This document shows, piece by piece, positions 1-7,756 of a stretch of DNA of 64,000 nt. A model generated the notes under the pieces. It worked only from the letters and a program-made list of their open reading frames with translations. It made no database searches and was not told the DNA's origin. Source of the stretch: Flavobacterium pectinovorum (GTDB lineage: Bacteria; Bacteroidota; Bacteroidia; Flavobacteriales; Flavobacteriaceae). How positions within the stretch are numbered: the stretch's first letter is position 1; every line of letters starts with the position of its first letter. The stretch covers positions 186,001 through 250,000 of the forward strand of contig NZ_RCZH01000005.1 of NCBI RefSeq assembly GCF_006438875.1, given 5' to 3'. A program made the translations under genes and the position numbers.

Positions 1-950
1 AAGTCGGTTTTGATGTTGTATAATGTTTCCAGAATTTTCTGCATTTGCGAAGATCTTTTCTCTGCAAAAACTCTGTTTTCTACCTTTTTGGAGAAAGCAA
101 AAATACCCGCTTTGTCTTGTTTTTTCAGAATAACATTTGACAAAACCAAAGTCGAATTAATAGCATAATCCAATAAACTCAATCCATCAAAAGGCATTTG
201 CATAACACGGCCTTTGTCAATTGCCATATAAACCGATTGTGATTTTTCGTCCTGAAACTGATTAACCATCAACGAATTTTTCTTGGCAGTAGCTTTCCAG
301 TTTAAAGTTCTAAGATCGTCGCCCTGAACATATTCTTTAATTTGTTCAAACTCCATTGTATGACCAATTCGGCGAATTTTCTTGATCCCATATTGAAATA
401 AATTATTCGAAAAAGCCAATAAATCATATTTTCTCAATTGAATATAAGAAGGATATGTTGGCACCATTTGATCTTTATCGAAAGTAAATCTTCTCGAAAT
501 TAATTTTAAAGGCGAAGAAACATAAAGGTTTAGATTTCCAAAATAATATTCACCGCGTTCTGTTGGACGCAGATCGTAACCAATTTCTTTTTCGGCGGAA
601 GCCTTAATTGTTTTTACAATTTTGAAATCACGAACTTGAAACTGAAACGGAATTTCATCAATAATTTTTACAGAAATCGTAAAGGTGTAATGGTTTTTGA
701 TACTAATACTTATCGGATTCAAATCTCCATTTGAGAGCTTTTCGGGCGTATTTCGAGTAGCTTCAACTCCTGTTCTGGCAAAATATAAAAGCAATATATC
801 AAGCCCAAGAAATGTTATTAAAATCAATACAATAAACCAAACAGCATTATATAAATTCGGAAAAATAAAAGCACAAACAAACATTCCTATAAGGCCTAAA
901 AGCACATAGAAAAAGAAGTTGTTTAGGTATAGACTTTTTATGAATTTCAT
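1..950 (-). CDS. DUF58 domain protein, 3' end cut by window edge
   Basis: The reading frame starts at an ATG at 950 and stays open to the left edge, giving 316 residues without the C-terminus. Two hydrophobic stretches fill roughly residues 8-60. After a beta-rich region comes the DUF58 hallmark GDDLRTLNWKATAK, followed by an acidic, vWA-like fold region (YMAIDKGRVM). DUF58 proteins are membrane proteins normally encoded beside a MoxR ATPase, as here, 100 bases downstream of the MoxR stop. Their biochemical role is not settled; assembly or quality control of envelope complexes is the usual inference. It is probably the last gene of the minus-strand cluster starting at 5202. Family assignment is firm; function is not. 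Confidence 0.88.
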   Translation of the reverse strand, partial: MKFIKSLYLNNFFFYVLLGLIGMFVCAFIFPNLYNAVWFIVLILITFLGLDILLLYFARTGVEATRNTPEKLSNGDLNPISISIKNHYTFTISVKIIDEIPFQFQVRDFKIVKTIKASAEKEIGYDLRPTERGEYYFGNLNLYVSSPLKLISRRFTFDKDQMVPTYPSYIQLRKYDLLAFSNNLFQYGIKKIRRIGHTMEFEQIKEYVQGDDLRTLNWKATAKKNSLMVNQFQDEKSQSVYMAIDKGRVMQMPFDGLSLLDYAINSTLVLSNVILKKQDKAGIFAFSKKVENRVFAEKRSSQMQKILETLYNIKTD

Positions 951-956
951 TTTTTT

Positions 957-1047
957 TAGTATTCAGTCTTGGTTTTCAGTCGCAGTCGCAGTCTCAGTTT
1001 TCAGTCACAGCTTGAGAACTGAAAACTGCGACTGCGACTGAATACTA
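957..1047. repeat. Imperfect inverted repeat between moxR-type gene and DUF58 gene
   Basis: The left half (TAGTATTCAGTC, then CAGTCGCAGTCGCAGT and CAGTTTTCAG) is mirrored by the right half (CTGAAAACTGCGACTGCGAC, TGAATACTA). The arms are built from a repeated CAGTCG word and could fold into a long hairpin in the mRNA between the two genes. The right arm ends four bases before the MoxR stop codon. It could attenuate or process the transcript, or simply be a dispersed repeat. Confidence 0.8.
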
Positions 1048-1050
1048 AAA

Positions 1051-2064
1051 CTATCTTGGTATTTCGACAGTTTCAATAATTTGCTTAATAATTTCAGAGC
1101 TTGTAATTCCTTCCATTTCACGTTCAGGAGTTACAATAACACGGTGTTGTAAAACAGGAATTGCTGCTTCTTTAATATCTTCTGGCGTCACGAAATCGCG
1201 TCCGCGAATGGCAGCGAAACCTTTGGAAGCGTTCAGGATTGCAATCGAAGCACGTGGCGAAGCTCCTAAATATAAAAAGGCATTTTCGCGCGTGTTTACT
1301 ACAATTCTGGCAATGTATTCCAATAAATTCTGCTCGACTCTTATTTGTTTTACCAAGGCTTGGTACTCTTTTATTTCTGCCGCAGAAAGTACCGTTTTTA
1401 TAGCTTCTAATTTTCCATGATCCTGCAATAAATGCTCTCTTTGGATGATCAAAATCTCTTCGTTTAATTTTGGATAATCAATCGTGATTTTGAATAAAAA
1501 ACGATCTAATTGTGCTTCCGGCAAACGATATGTTCCTTCTTGCTCAATTGGATTTTGTGTTGCAATAACCAAAAATGGAGTTTCAAGCTGATAAGCAAAA
1601 CCGTCAATTGTAATCTGGCGCTCTTCCATAACTTCAAAAAGTGCCGCCTGAGTTTTGGCAGGAGCACGGTTGATTTCGTCAATCAAAATTAAATTGGAGA
1701 AAATAGGTCCTTGCTTAAACTGAAATTCAGAAGTTTTAAGATTAAAAATCGAAGTTCCTAAAATATCTGAAGGCATCAAATCAGGCGTAAACTGAATTCG
1801 GCTAAAGCCAATATTCAACGTTTTAGATAATAGTTTAGCCGTAATCGTTTTAGCAACTCCCGGAACACCTTCAAGCAAAACGTGTCCGTTTGATAGTATC
1901 GCAACCAAAAGTTGATCGATCATTTTTTGTTGTCCCACAATTACCGTTTCCAGCTCTTTTTTGATGCTGTTCACATGCTCTAAAAGTGGTGCTAAATTTA
2001 TTCTGGTCTCAAAATTCACATTTTCATTAGTGATTTCAGTTTCGGGTGTATTGATATCGTCCAT
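1051..2064 (-). CDS. MoxR family AAA+ ATPase
   Basis: This is a 337-residue AAA+ protein. Walker A (GVPGVAKT) lies at about residues 66-73, Walker B is LILIDEINRAP, and the sensor region (ATQNPIEQEGTYRLPEAQLD) is typical of MoxR proteins. The length is normal for the family. MoxR ATPases are thought to act as chaperones that mature or remodel partner proteins, often vWA or DUF58 proteins. The neighbours DUF4350 and DUF4129 upstream and DUF58 downstream match a recurring MoxR cluster. The exact substrate cannot be told from sequence. It is separated from DUF4350 by about 170 bases holding a palindromic repeat. Confidence 0.95.
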   Translation of the reverse strand: MDDINTPETEITNENVNFETRINLAPLLEHVNSIKKELETVIVGQQKMIDQLLVAILSNGHVLLEGVPGVAKTITAKLLSKTLNIGFSRIQFTPDLMPSDILGTSIFNLKTSEFQFKQGPIFSNLILIDEINRAPAKTQAALFEVMEERQITIDGFAYQLETPFLVIATQNPIEQEGTYRLPEAQLDRFLFKITIDYPKLNEEILIIQREHLLQDHGKLEAIKTVLSAAEIKEYQALVKQIRVEQNLLEYIARIVVNTRENAFLYLGASPRASIAILNASKGFAAIRGRDFVTPEDIKEAAIPVLQHRVIVTPEREMEGITSSEIIKQIIETVEIPR

Positions 2065-2119
2065 GTTGGTATGTTTTCTTTGTTATTTATTTTTTGCCAA
2101 GATTAAAAAAGTTTTTTTT

Positions 2120-2199
2120 GCCACGAATTTCACTAATTTACACCAATTAATTTGGTTCAATTTGAATTAGAATTAGTGAAAATTAGTGAAATTCGTGGC
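2120..2199. repeat. Palindromic repeat, GCCACGAATT family, copy 1
   Basis: Perfect 20-base arms (GCCACGAATTTCACTAATTT at 2120-2139 and its complement at 2180-2199) enclose a 40-base loop. The arm word recurs at 7627, 25234 and 57013. It sits in the leader of the MoxR gene, between it and the DUF4350 gene. Confidence 0.9.
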
Positions 2200-2234
2200 A
2201 CATTTTTTTATCTGTTGCAAAATATCTTTTTATA

Positions 2235-3443
2235 TTAATTTAAAATCTTTTCGATTGCGTTGTTTATTCTAATTAAATCTTCTTCAAGACTTCCGTGATA
2301 ACTTTTTTTGTGTTCGTTAATCAAGAATACGAGTTCCTGAATATCCGTTTTGTTTTTGCCTGTTTTAGAATGTAATTTTTTGATAAAATCGTCATCCAGT
2401 TTTGTTGTGTCTATCAAGTATTCATTTCGGATTCGCTCCAGAAAATAAATAATTTTTTTGTCAATAATATTGTCGTGATCACCTTCCTGATAATACAAAT
2501 TCCCGATGGTTTTGGTAAAATCCACCGTTAGATTTGGTAAAGGTTTCAGGATTGGAACGACGCGTTGTTTTCGTTTAGCATTAAAAATAATAAAAATCAA
2601 TATTCCAATCAAAGATAAATACCAAGCCCATTTTAAAGCTGGCTGACTAAAAATATAACGCAAAGGCGATTGGGAAATTCGTTCATCGTTTATTCCTTTG
2701 GTATACCAGAAAACATCGCCTTTTGGTAAATAAGAAAGCAGATTTTCAGCATATTGATAATGGTCTTTTTTCAGCAAGTGAAAATTGCTAAAAGCGGCTG
2801 GTTGCGTATGCAAATAGAAAAAGCCGTTTTTGTAGGCTACTTTTATAAAGTTGATGTGTTTTTGTTTAGGCTGATAACTTTGATATCCTAAAACGGTAGT
2901 GTTTAAAGTATCAATTTTCGAAAAATAAGAATCTCCAACACCTTCTGTTAAATGATATTTTTTGGTGCTTACTTTTTTATTGGCAAGCCAAATGGAGTTG
3001 CTGTTAGGAATTCCAAATCTGAATATACTATTCAGTTTTAAACTGTCTAAAAGAACTCGTGGAAACTCTTTCATACTCAAAAAAGCATTGTTTCCATGTG
3101 ATACAAAATAAAAAAGTTCTTTTATAGATTGATCATCAATATTATTGGCTTCTGATATGTTTAAAAAAGTACCTTTTATTTTATAATTTTCCACTAAAGT
3201 GTCCTCATCATATTTAGAATCCAAAAACTCGTAGGGAGTTATAGTGGCTATTTTTTCTATTTTCTGATTTTTTAAAACACCATGGATTTCTTTGTCAAAA
3301 ACATACAATCCAAAAGGGATTTTGTCATGGACAGAATAGGTTGGGTTCCAATCGATAGGTTTTGCCTGATCGCGATCTGCTACTAAAATTAGTGCCAAAA
3401 CAAAAACCAGAATAGCGATATAAATTTTGATATTTTTATCCAT
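2235..3443 (-). CDS. DUF4350 domain membrane protein
   Basis: This 402-residue protein has an N-terminal membrane anchor (about residues 6-22), a long extracytoplasmic region of GATase-like/DUF4350 type, a second membrane segment near residue 275 (WYLSLIGILIFIIF), and a charged cytoplasmic tail of about 110 residues. Its start overlaps the end of the DUF4129 gene by eight bases, so the two are probably translationally coupled. DUF4350 is commonly found with DUF4129, MoxR and DUF58 genes, as here. No catalytic function is known to me. The family call rests on the topology and neighbourhood plus overall resemblance. Confidence 0.78.
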   Translation of the reverse strand: MDKNIKIYIAILVFVLALILVADRDQAKPIDWNPTYSVHDKIPFGLYVFDKEIHGVLKNQKIEKIATITPYEFLDSKYDEDTLVENYKIKGTFLNISEANNIDDQSIKELFYFVSHGNNAFLSMKEFPRVLLDSLKLNSIFRFGIPNSNSIWLANKKVSTKKYHLTEGVGDSYFSKIDTLNTTVLGYQSYQPKQKHINFIKVAYKNGFFYLHTQPAAFSNFHLLKKDHYQYAENLLSYLPKGDVFWYTKGINDERISQSPLRYIFSQPALKWAWYLSLIGILIFIIFNAKRKQRVVPILKPLPNLTVDFTKTIGNLYYQEGDHDNIIDKKIIYFLERIRNEYLIDTTKLDDDFIKKLHSKTGKNKTDIQELVFLINEHKKSYHGSLEEDLIRINNAIEKILN

Positions 3444-4209
3444 TGCTAAAAGTTTTTATGGCATTCTTAAATCTATTTTCTGCTTTGTTGAAAGAGGTTT
3501 CGTCAATTTCAAATTCTCCATACCAAATATAATTATACAAGTAAGACAAATAGGTAAATTCTTCTCTATGCACAGGTCTTTGAAGCTCGTATAAATAATC
3601 GGAATTGGTTTTTTCGATATCCCATTCGATGTAATGATTTTGCGCCATGACTTTTAAAAGCCAAAGATAATAATACCGAATAGCGATTCTTTTTTCGCCG
3701 GAATTAATGCTCTCTTTTATCAGCTTTTCGAAATCTAACAGATGTATGTTTTTTTCGATATCAGTATAATAGATGGTCTTTTTTTGTGCATTTTTGCCAA
3801 AAATCCATTGTCCTTCTTTATTGATTAAAGCTTTTGCAATTAGATAAATTACAATGACAATGACGATAACTGCAATAATTCGCAATAGAATTGCTACCAA
3901 TTTAATTGAGTTTTCGGTGTTTTCAAAATTAAATAATCTTCTGAAAATACTTGCCAACCACTCTTTAAAACGATCCCACATATTTTTTTCGGGCGTTTTA
4001 TATTCATATACAAAATCCGGATCGCTGTATTTTTTTTTGAAGTTTTTATCAAAAGTTTTGGCTTCAATTGTACTGGAATCAATCAGTATGTCTTTCTCTG
4101 TATATTTTATTGATGCAATTTTTGAAGGTTCGGCTGTAGCCAAAGAATCCTGAGCATGAGATATACCAGAGAAAAAAAGAAGAGATAAAAGAATTAAAAA
4201 TCTATTCAT
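3436..4209 (-). CDS. DUF4129 domain membrane protein
   Basis: From the ATG at 4209 the product is 257 residues and begins with a clear signal peptide (MNRFLILLSLLFFSGISHAQ). A TTG 12 bases upstream is in frame but would put extra residues before the signal, so I reject it. A membrane span follows near residues 100-125 (IIAVIVIVIVIYLIAKAL), then a helical DUF4129 region (RIAIRYYYLWLLKVM, and the closing YLYNYIWYGEFEID). DUF4129 resembles the C-terminal part of some transglutaminase-like proteins and is found beside MoxR genes. It lies 12 bases after the SpoIIM-family gene and overlaps the DUF4350 gene, so it belongs to one operon. Confidence 0.82.
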   Translation of the reverse strand: MNRFLILLSLLFFSGISHAQDSLATAEPSKIASIKYTEKDILIDSSTIEAKTFDKNFKKKYSDPDFVYEYKTPEKNMWDRFKEWLASIFRRLFNFENTENSIKLVAILLRIIAVIVIVIVIYLIAKALINKEGQWIFGKNAQKKTIYYTDIEKNIHLLDFEKLIKESINSGEKRIAIRYYYLWLLKVMAQNHYIEWDIEKTNSDYLYELQRPVHREEFTYLSYLYNYIWYGEFEIDETSFNKAENRFKNAIKTFSNG

Positions 4210-4221
4210 TATTGGTTTCAA

Positions 4222-5202
4222 TTAATTCAATTTGGCTGATAGTTGTTGTGTTTTTCTATAAACTATAAAAGGATAAACCAGATAATAAAACGAAATTATT
4301 GCTAAGGTAAATAAAATGATAAAAGAACTTAACCAGTTTGGCATATCAATGGAATATCGGGTGATAAAACCTTCGAGAAAACCGGCACCAATCGTAAATG
4401 GAAAAGTGCTCAGGAATATTTTGAAACTGTTTTTGAAACCGATTTTAAAAGAGTTTATTCTCGAAAAAGTCTTTGGAAACAATATCGAAGCGCCAAGAAT
4501 AAAACCTGCAGTAGTTTCGATTACAATTGCAAAAATTTCCATAGAGCCGTGAATCCAGATTCCGCGAACGCTTTTCCAGAAAACTCCCTGCTCATAAAAA
4601 AAGTACTGAAAAGATCCCAGCATAATAGAGTTTTGCAGGAAAATCCAAAAAGTTCCTAATCCGCCAAGAATGCCATAAAAATAGCATTTTGCACCAACAT
4701 TAAGATTGTTTACAGTAATGCCAACAAAACTTCCCCAATTGCTTCCGGAACCGTAAACTGCCATTGGATTTCCTTTTTTGATGTTTTCCAAAGTCATATT
4801 TACATAGGAATCTCCCAAAATCAACCGAACAAAATTTGGATCGTATTTTGCCGAAACAACACCTATTGCAACTGTGGCAAAAAATAGAATAAAAGCATAC
4901 ATTAAGTATCTCCTGTATTCGTAAACAAGCAATGGAACCTCGGTTTTGAAAAATTCAACCAATCGATTCTTTTCCGTTCGTTTTGTTTTGTAAATCTTTT
5001 GATAAATCTGCGATGCAAGGTGATTTAAGTAAATAACCGTCTTACTTTTGGGATAATAAGTTTGGGCATACGACAAATCATTCATCAATTGAATGTACAA
5101 ATTAGCTAACTCGTCAGGATTTTTTTTAGCTTTACCAAAAATAGCTAGTTCAAATTCCAGCCATTTTTCTTTATTTTGTTTTATGAAGGCGACTTCTCTC
5201 AT
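4222..5202 (-). CDS. Stage II sporulation protein M family (DUF95) membrane protein
   Basis: This 326-residue protein has a soluble helical N-terminal part (about residues 1-95) followed by several membrane helices. It shows the SpoIIM-like pattern of glycine-rich helices with an IWIHGSMEIFAI segment near the middle. In sporulating Firmicutes SpoIIM belongs to the engulfment complex. This organism does not sporulate as far as the window shows, and homologues elsewhere are simply membrane proteins of unknown role that often pair with RDD proteins. It is the first gene of the MoxR-type operon, and its start lies only 21 bases from the divergent RDD gene. Confidence 0.87.
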   Translation of the reverse strand: MREVAFIKQNKEKWLEFELAIFGKAKKNPDELANLYIQLMNDLSYAQTYYPKSKTVIYLNHLASQIYQKIYKTKRTEKNRLVEFFKTEVPLLVYEYRRYLMYAFILFFATVAIGVVSAKYDPNFVRLILGDSYVNMTLENIKKGNPMAVYGSGSNWGSFVGITVNNLNVGAKCYFYGILGGLGTFWIFLQNSIMLGSFQYFFYEQGVFWKSVRGIWIHGSMEIFAIVIETTAGFILGASILFPKTFSRINSFKIGFKNSFKIFLSTFPFTIGAGFLEGFITRYSIDMPNWLSSFIILFTLAIISFYYLVYPFIVYRKTQQLSAKLN

Positions 5203-5223
5203 TGTAGGCTAAAATATAAAAAT

Positions 5224-5967
5224 ATGTCAGAATTATCTATTAACACAACACAAAATGTTAAAATAAATTTTATATCAGCATCAGTTGGTGAACGATTAGG
5301 TTCCTATTTCATTGACTTACTTATAAAAGTGTCATATGTAATAGTGGTCTTACTAGTTTTTTTTTATTGGTTACATTTCGATAAATTGTTCAAAAATTTG
5401 GATTCCTGGTCAATTATGACCGTTCTTTTTGTTTTTTATTTACCAATTATGTTCTATTCGATCACTTTAGAAAGTGTTTTTGAAGGACAAACGATTGGAA
5501 AAAGGCTAGTAAAAATAAAAGTTGTAAAAATCGATGGTTATCAGGCAGGTTTTGGTGATTATTTAATTCGATGGTTTTTTAGAATAATCGATTTTACCTT
5601 GCTTTATGGTCTTGTTGGTTTAATTGCGGTTGTTACAAGCAAAAAAGGACAACGATTAGGAGATATGGCGGCTGGAACGGCAGTTATTACTTTAAAAAAT
5701 AAAATTGATATTAGCCACACTATTTTAGAAGAAATAGGAGATGCGTATGTACCAACATATCCTTTGGTAATTAAATTATCTGATAATGATATGCGAATTA
5801 TTAAAGAAACATTTCAAAAAGCAGATGCTAAAAACGATCACGAAATGATCTATAAACTAGTCGCTAAGATTGAAAATGTAACCGGAATTAAAAATCAATC
5901 AGGTAATAATAGTGATTTTCTTCGAGTTATTCTCAAAGATTATAATTTTTACACACAAAATATGTAA
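5224..5967 (+). CDS. RDD family membrane protein
   Basis: I start the gene at the ATG at 5224 (247 residues) because the RDD pattern begins soon after it (GERLGSYFIDLLI). A frame extension back to 5176 would run into the divergent gene. Membrane helices lie at about residues 28-48, 62-80 and 118-140. The family signatures GQTIGKRLVKIKV and GQRLGDMAAGT are present, and a soluble C-terminal tail of about 80 residues follows. RDD proteins are small membrane proteins, some implicated in ion exchange; none is proven for this type. The divergent pairing with a SpoIIM-family gene is common in Bacteroidota and suggests a shared function. Confidence 0.9.
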   Translation: MSELSINTTQNVKINFISASVGERLGSYFIDLLIKVSYVIVVLLVFFYWLHFDKLFKNLDSWSIMTVLFVFYLPIMFYSITLESVFEGQTIGKRLVKIKVVKIDGYQAGFGDYLIRWFFRIIDFTLLYGLVGLIAVVTSKKGQRLGDMAAGTAVITLKNKIDISHTILEEIGDAYVPTYPLVIKLSDNDMRIIKETFQKADAKNDHEMIYKLVAKIENVTGIKNQSGNNSDFLRVILKDYNFYTQNM

Positions 5968-5980
5968 TTAAATTGATTTT

Positions 5981-6012
5981 TTGAGGTGTTAATTTGGGAT
6001 TTCGTAACTTTG
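5981..6012 (+). promoter_or_regulatory. Bacteroidota-type promoter for the 6105 gene
   Basis: TTG at 5981-5983 is followed after 21 bases by TAACTTTG at 6005-6012. This fits the Flavobacterium consensus TTG, 17-23 bases, TAnnTTTG. A transcript would start near 6019 and leave a leader of about 85 bases. Confidence 0.65.
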
Positions 6013-6104
6013 TATATGCTTCAAAGATTTTGAACTTAAAAGCAAAATTTATAAAAATGGCGTAACCGAAAAGCCTAAGAGTAGGGAAATTTAATCTAAA
6101 TACC

Positions 6105-6959
6105 ATGAAAGTTAATAGAGCAATTGCCGTATTAGTAATGTTACTTGTTTCTGTTTTTTCTTTTGCCCAAGGCGGAAAAAAATTAGATAAAATAATAAAA
6201 AGAGATTATCAGATAATTGAATGCACAATTGCAAAAATGTCTGATAAAACAGTTGAATATTCTTTACCGGGAGAAACCTTGCAAATTTCATTAGATGTAT
6301 CACAAATTGCCAGAATAGATTTCGCCAGCGGGCGTTCACAAACATTTGATGTAAGCGCAAGTGCCGGAAATACTTCACAAGCGAACTCAAATGACCCTAT
6401 TGTTGCTGCAGATATGAAAACCAATACAATTGCAGTATTGCCAATTCCGTATTTGAATTCAGACACTCAGCAAAGTTCTGAAGAAATGGCAAAATTTGCA
6501 CAAAACGATATGTATAATAAATTATTGGACAAATCAGCTAATATTTTTCCGCTTACGGTTCAGGATTTAAGAACAACAAATAGTTTATTGCACAAAGCCG
6601 GAATTGATCATACCAATATTGACGAAACACCAATTGCAGATCTTCAAAAAATTCTGGGCGTTGATAATATAGTGGCTGCCAAAATCTCTTATACAATGTC
6701 ATCAAGTTCAACTGCTTCTACTTACGGAAGCGGAAGCACAACAGTAAGCAACAATGATAAAAAAGTTAAGTCAAGCGATTACTCGACAACTACCGCAAAT
6801 ACGCAAATGTATTATTACTACAACGTATATTTTGATATGTATAAAAACGGTACCAAAATTTACTCTCAAACCCGTAAACCTTTCCTTAATCTAAAAGACA
6901 GCTGGATCGATTCGATTTCTTATTTATTAAAAAGAAGTCCGATTTACGTAAAAAGATAA
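6105..6959 (+). CDS. Secreted protein of unknown function, possible CsgG/TolB-like fold
   Basis: This 284-residue product begins with a signal peptide ending near FSFAQ. A small beta-rich part follows (residues 25-80, with QIARIDFASGR). After a Ser/Asn-rich linker comes a region starting NTIAVLPIPYLNSD and continuing with DMYNKLLDK and VDNIVAAKISYTM. That order (AVLP strand, helix that opens a small domain, then a strand reporting on a compound) resembles CsgG or TolB N-terminal-like domains, but this is inference from pattern. A low-complexity Ser/Thr stretch lies at about residues 200-230. I do not recognise a named gene. It has its own promoter and probably forms a single-gene unit. Confidence 0.7.
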   Translation: MKVNRAIAVLVMLLVSVFSFAQGGKKLDKIIKRDYQIIECTIAKMSDKTVEYSLPGETLQISLDVSQIARIDFASGRSQTFDVSASAGNTSQANSNDPIVAADMKTNTIAVLPIPYLNSDTQQSSEEMAKFAQNDMYNKLLDKSANIFPLTVQDLRTTNSLLHKAGIDHTNIDETPIADLQKILGVDNIVAAKISYTMSSSSTASTYGSGSTTVSNNDKKVKSSDYSTTTANTQMYYYYNVYFDMYKNGTKIYSQTRKPFLNLKDSWIDSISYLLKRSPIYVKR

Positions 6960-6966
6960 TAAGAGT

Positions 6967-6974
6967 TACTTTTG
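6967..6974 (+). promoter_or_regulatory. Candidate -7 element (TACTTTTG) for the TRIC-type channel gene
   Basis: TACTTTTG matches TAnnTTTG and lies 36 bases before the ATG at 7011, giving a leader of about 30 bases. No good TTG was seen at the -33 position, so support is partial. Confidence 0.45.
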
Positions 6975-7010
6975 TACCTCTGCAATTTTAAACCTTTGCA
7001 CCTAAAAAAA

Positions 7011-7613
7011 ATGTTTCATTTATTAGATCTTATTGGTACGATGGCTTTTGCCATGTCCGGCGCTTTAACGGCAATGCATAAAAAACTCGATCCGTTTGGG
7101 GTTTTTATTATTGCATTTGTAACCGCCGTTGGTGGCGGAACGTTGCGTGATGTCTTAATTGGTAGAACTCCGGTGGGGTGGATGAAGGATTTACAGTACG
7201 TTTATGTGATTATTCTGGGTTTTGGTTTAGCGATTCTTTTCAGAAAAAAGTTTGATAAACTCAGAACATCATTATTTTTGTTTGATACTATCGGACTTGG
7301 AGTTTTTACATTGATTGGCCTTGAAAAAGGTATTTCAATAGGTTTGCATCCCGTAATTTGTATCGCGTTAGGAACTATGACAGCTTGTTTTGGAGGAGTT
7401 ACGAGAGATATTTTATGTACTGAAATTCCAACTATATTTAGAAGGGAAATTTATGCTACTATTTGTATTTTTGGCGGAATTGTATTTTTCGCCTTGAGAA
7501 AACTAAACTTAGATAATGATATTTTGTATTTAGTAACTTCTGTTGTCATTATTATCGCAAGATTAATGGCGGTAAAATTCAAATGGTATTTACCGGCATT
7601 TGACCATAAATGA
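7011..7613 (+). CDS. TRIC-type cation channel family (UPF0126, YicG-like) membrane protein
   Basis: From the ATG at 7011 the product is 200 residues. The in-frame ATG at 6972 overlaps the predicted promoter, so it is not used. There are about six or seven membrane helices arranged as two related halves. Each half has a glycine-rich TRIC motif: TAVGGGTLRDVLIG in the first and TACFGGVTRDILC in the second. Bacterial TRIC homologues form trimeric channels for monovalent cations, and E. coli YicG belongs to this family. The ion selectivity here is inferred from the family only. It lies between two unrelated transcription units and looks monocistronic. Confidence 0.92.
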   Translation: MFHLLDLIGTMAFAMSGALTAMHKKLDPFGVFIIAFVTAVGGGTLRDVLIGRTPVGWMKDLQYVYVIILGFGLAILFRKKFDKLRTSLFLFDTIGLGVFTLIGLEKGISIGLHPVICIALGTMTACFGGVTRDILCTEIPTIFRREIYATICIFGGIVFFALRKLNLDNDILYLVTSVVIIIARLMAVKFKWYLPAFDHK

Positions 7614-7626
7614 TTTTTTAAAATTT

Positions 7627-7736
7627 GCCACGAATTTCACGAATTTTCGCGAATCAAGTGGCTAAAAAAGACTCCAACAATATTGTCATTATTCTAAGTG
7701 ATCATGAAATTAGTGAAAATTGGTGAAATTCGTGGC
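7627..7736. repeat. Palindromic repeat, GCCACGAATT family, copy 2
   Basis: The outer arms GCCACGAATTTCAC (7627-7640) and GTGAAATTCGTGGC (7723-7736) are perfect complements of 14 bases around an 82-base interior with further imperfect pairing. It separates the TRIC-type gene from the first gene of the polysaccharide island, so it marks the island's left edge. Confidence 0.85.
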
Positions 7737-7756
7737 GAAAATAAGCCATAGTAAAA

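Noticed and set aside
697-909. Plus-strand 70-residue open frame near the left edge
   Set aside because: It lies antisense to the conserved DUF58 frame, which runs to the window edge.
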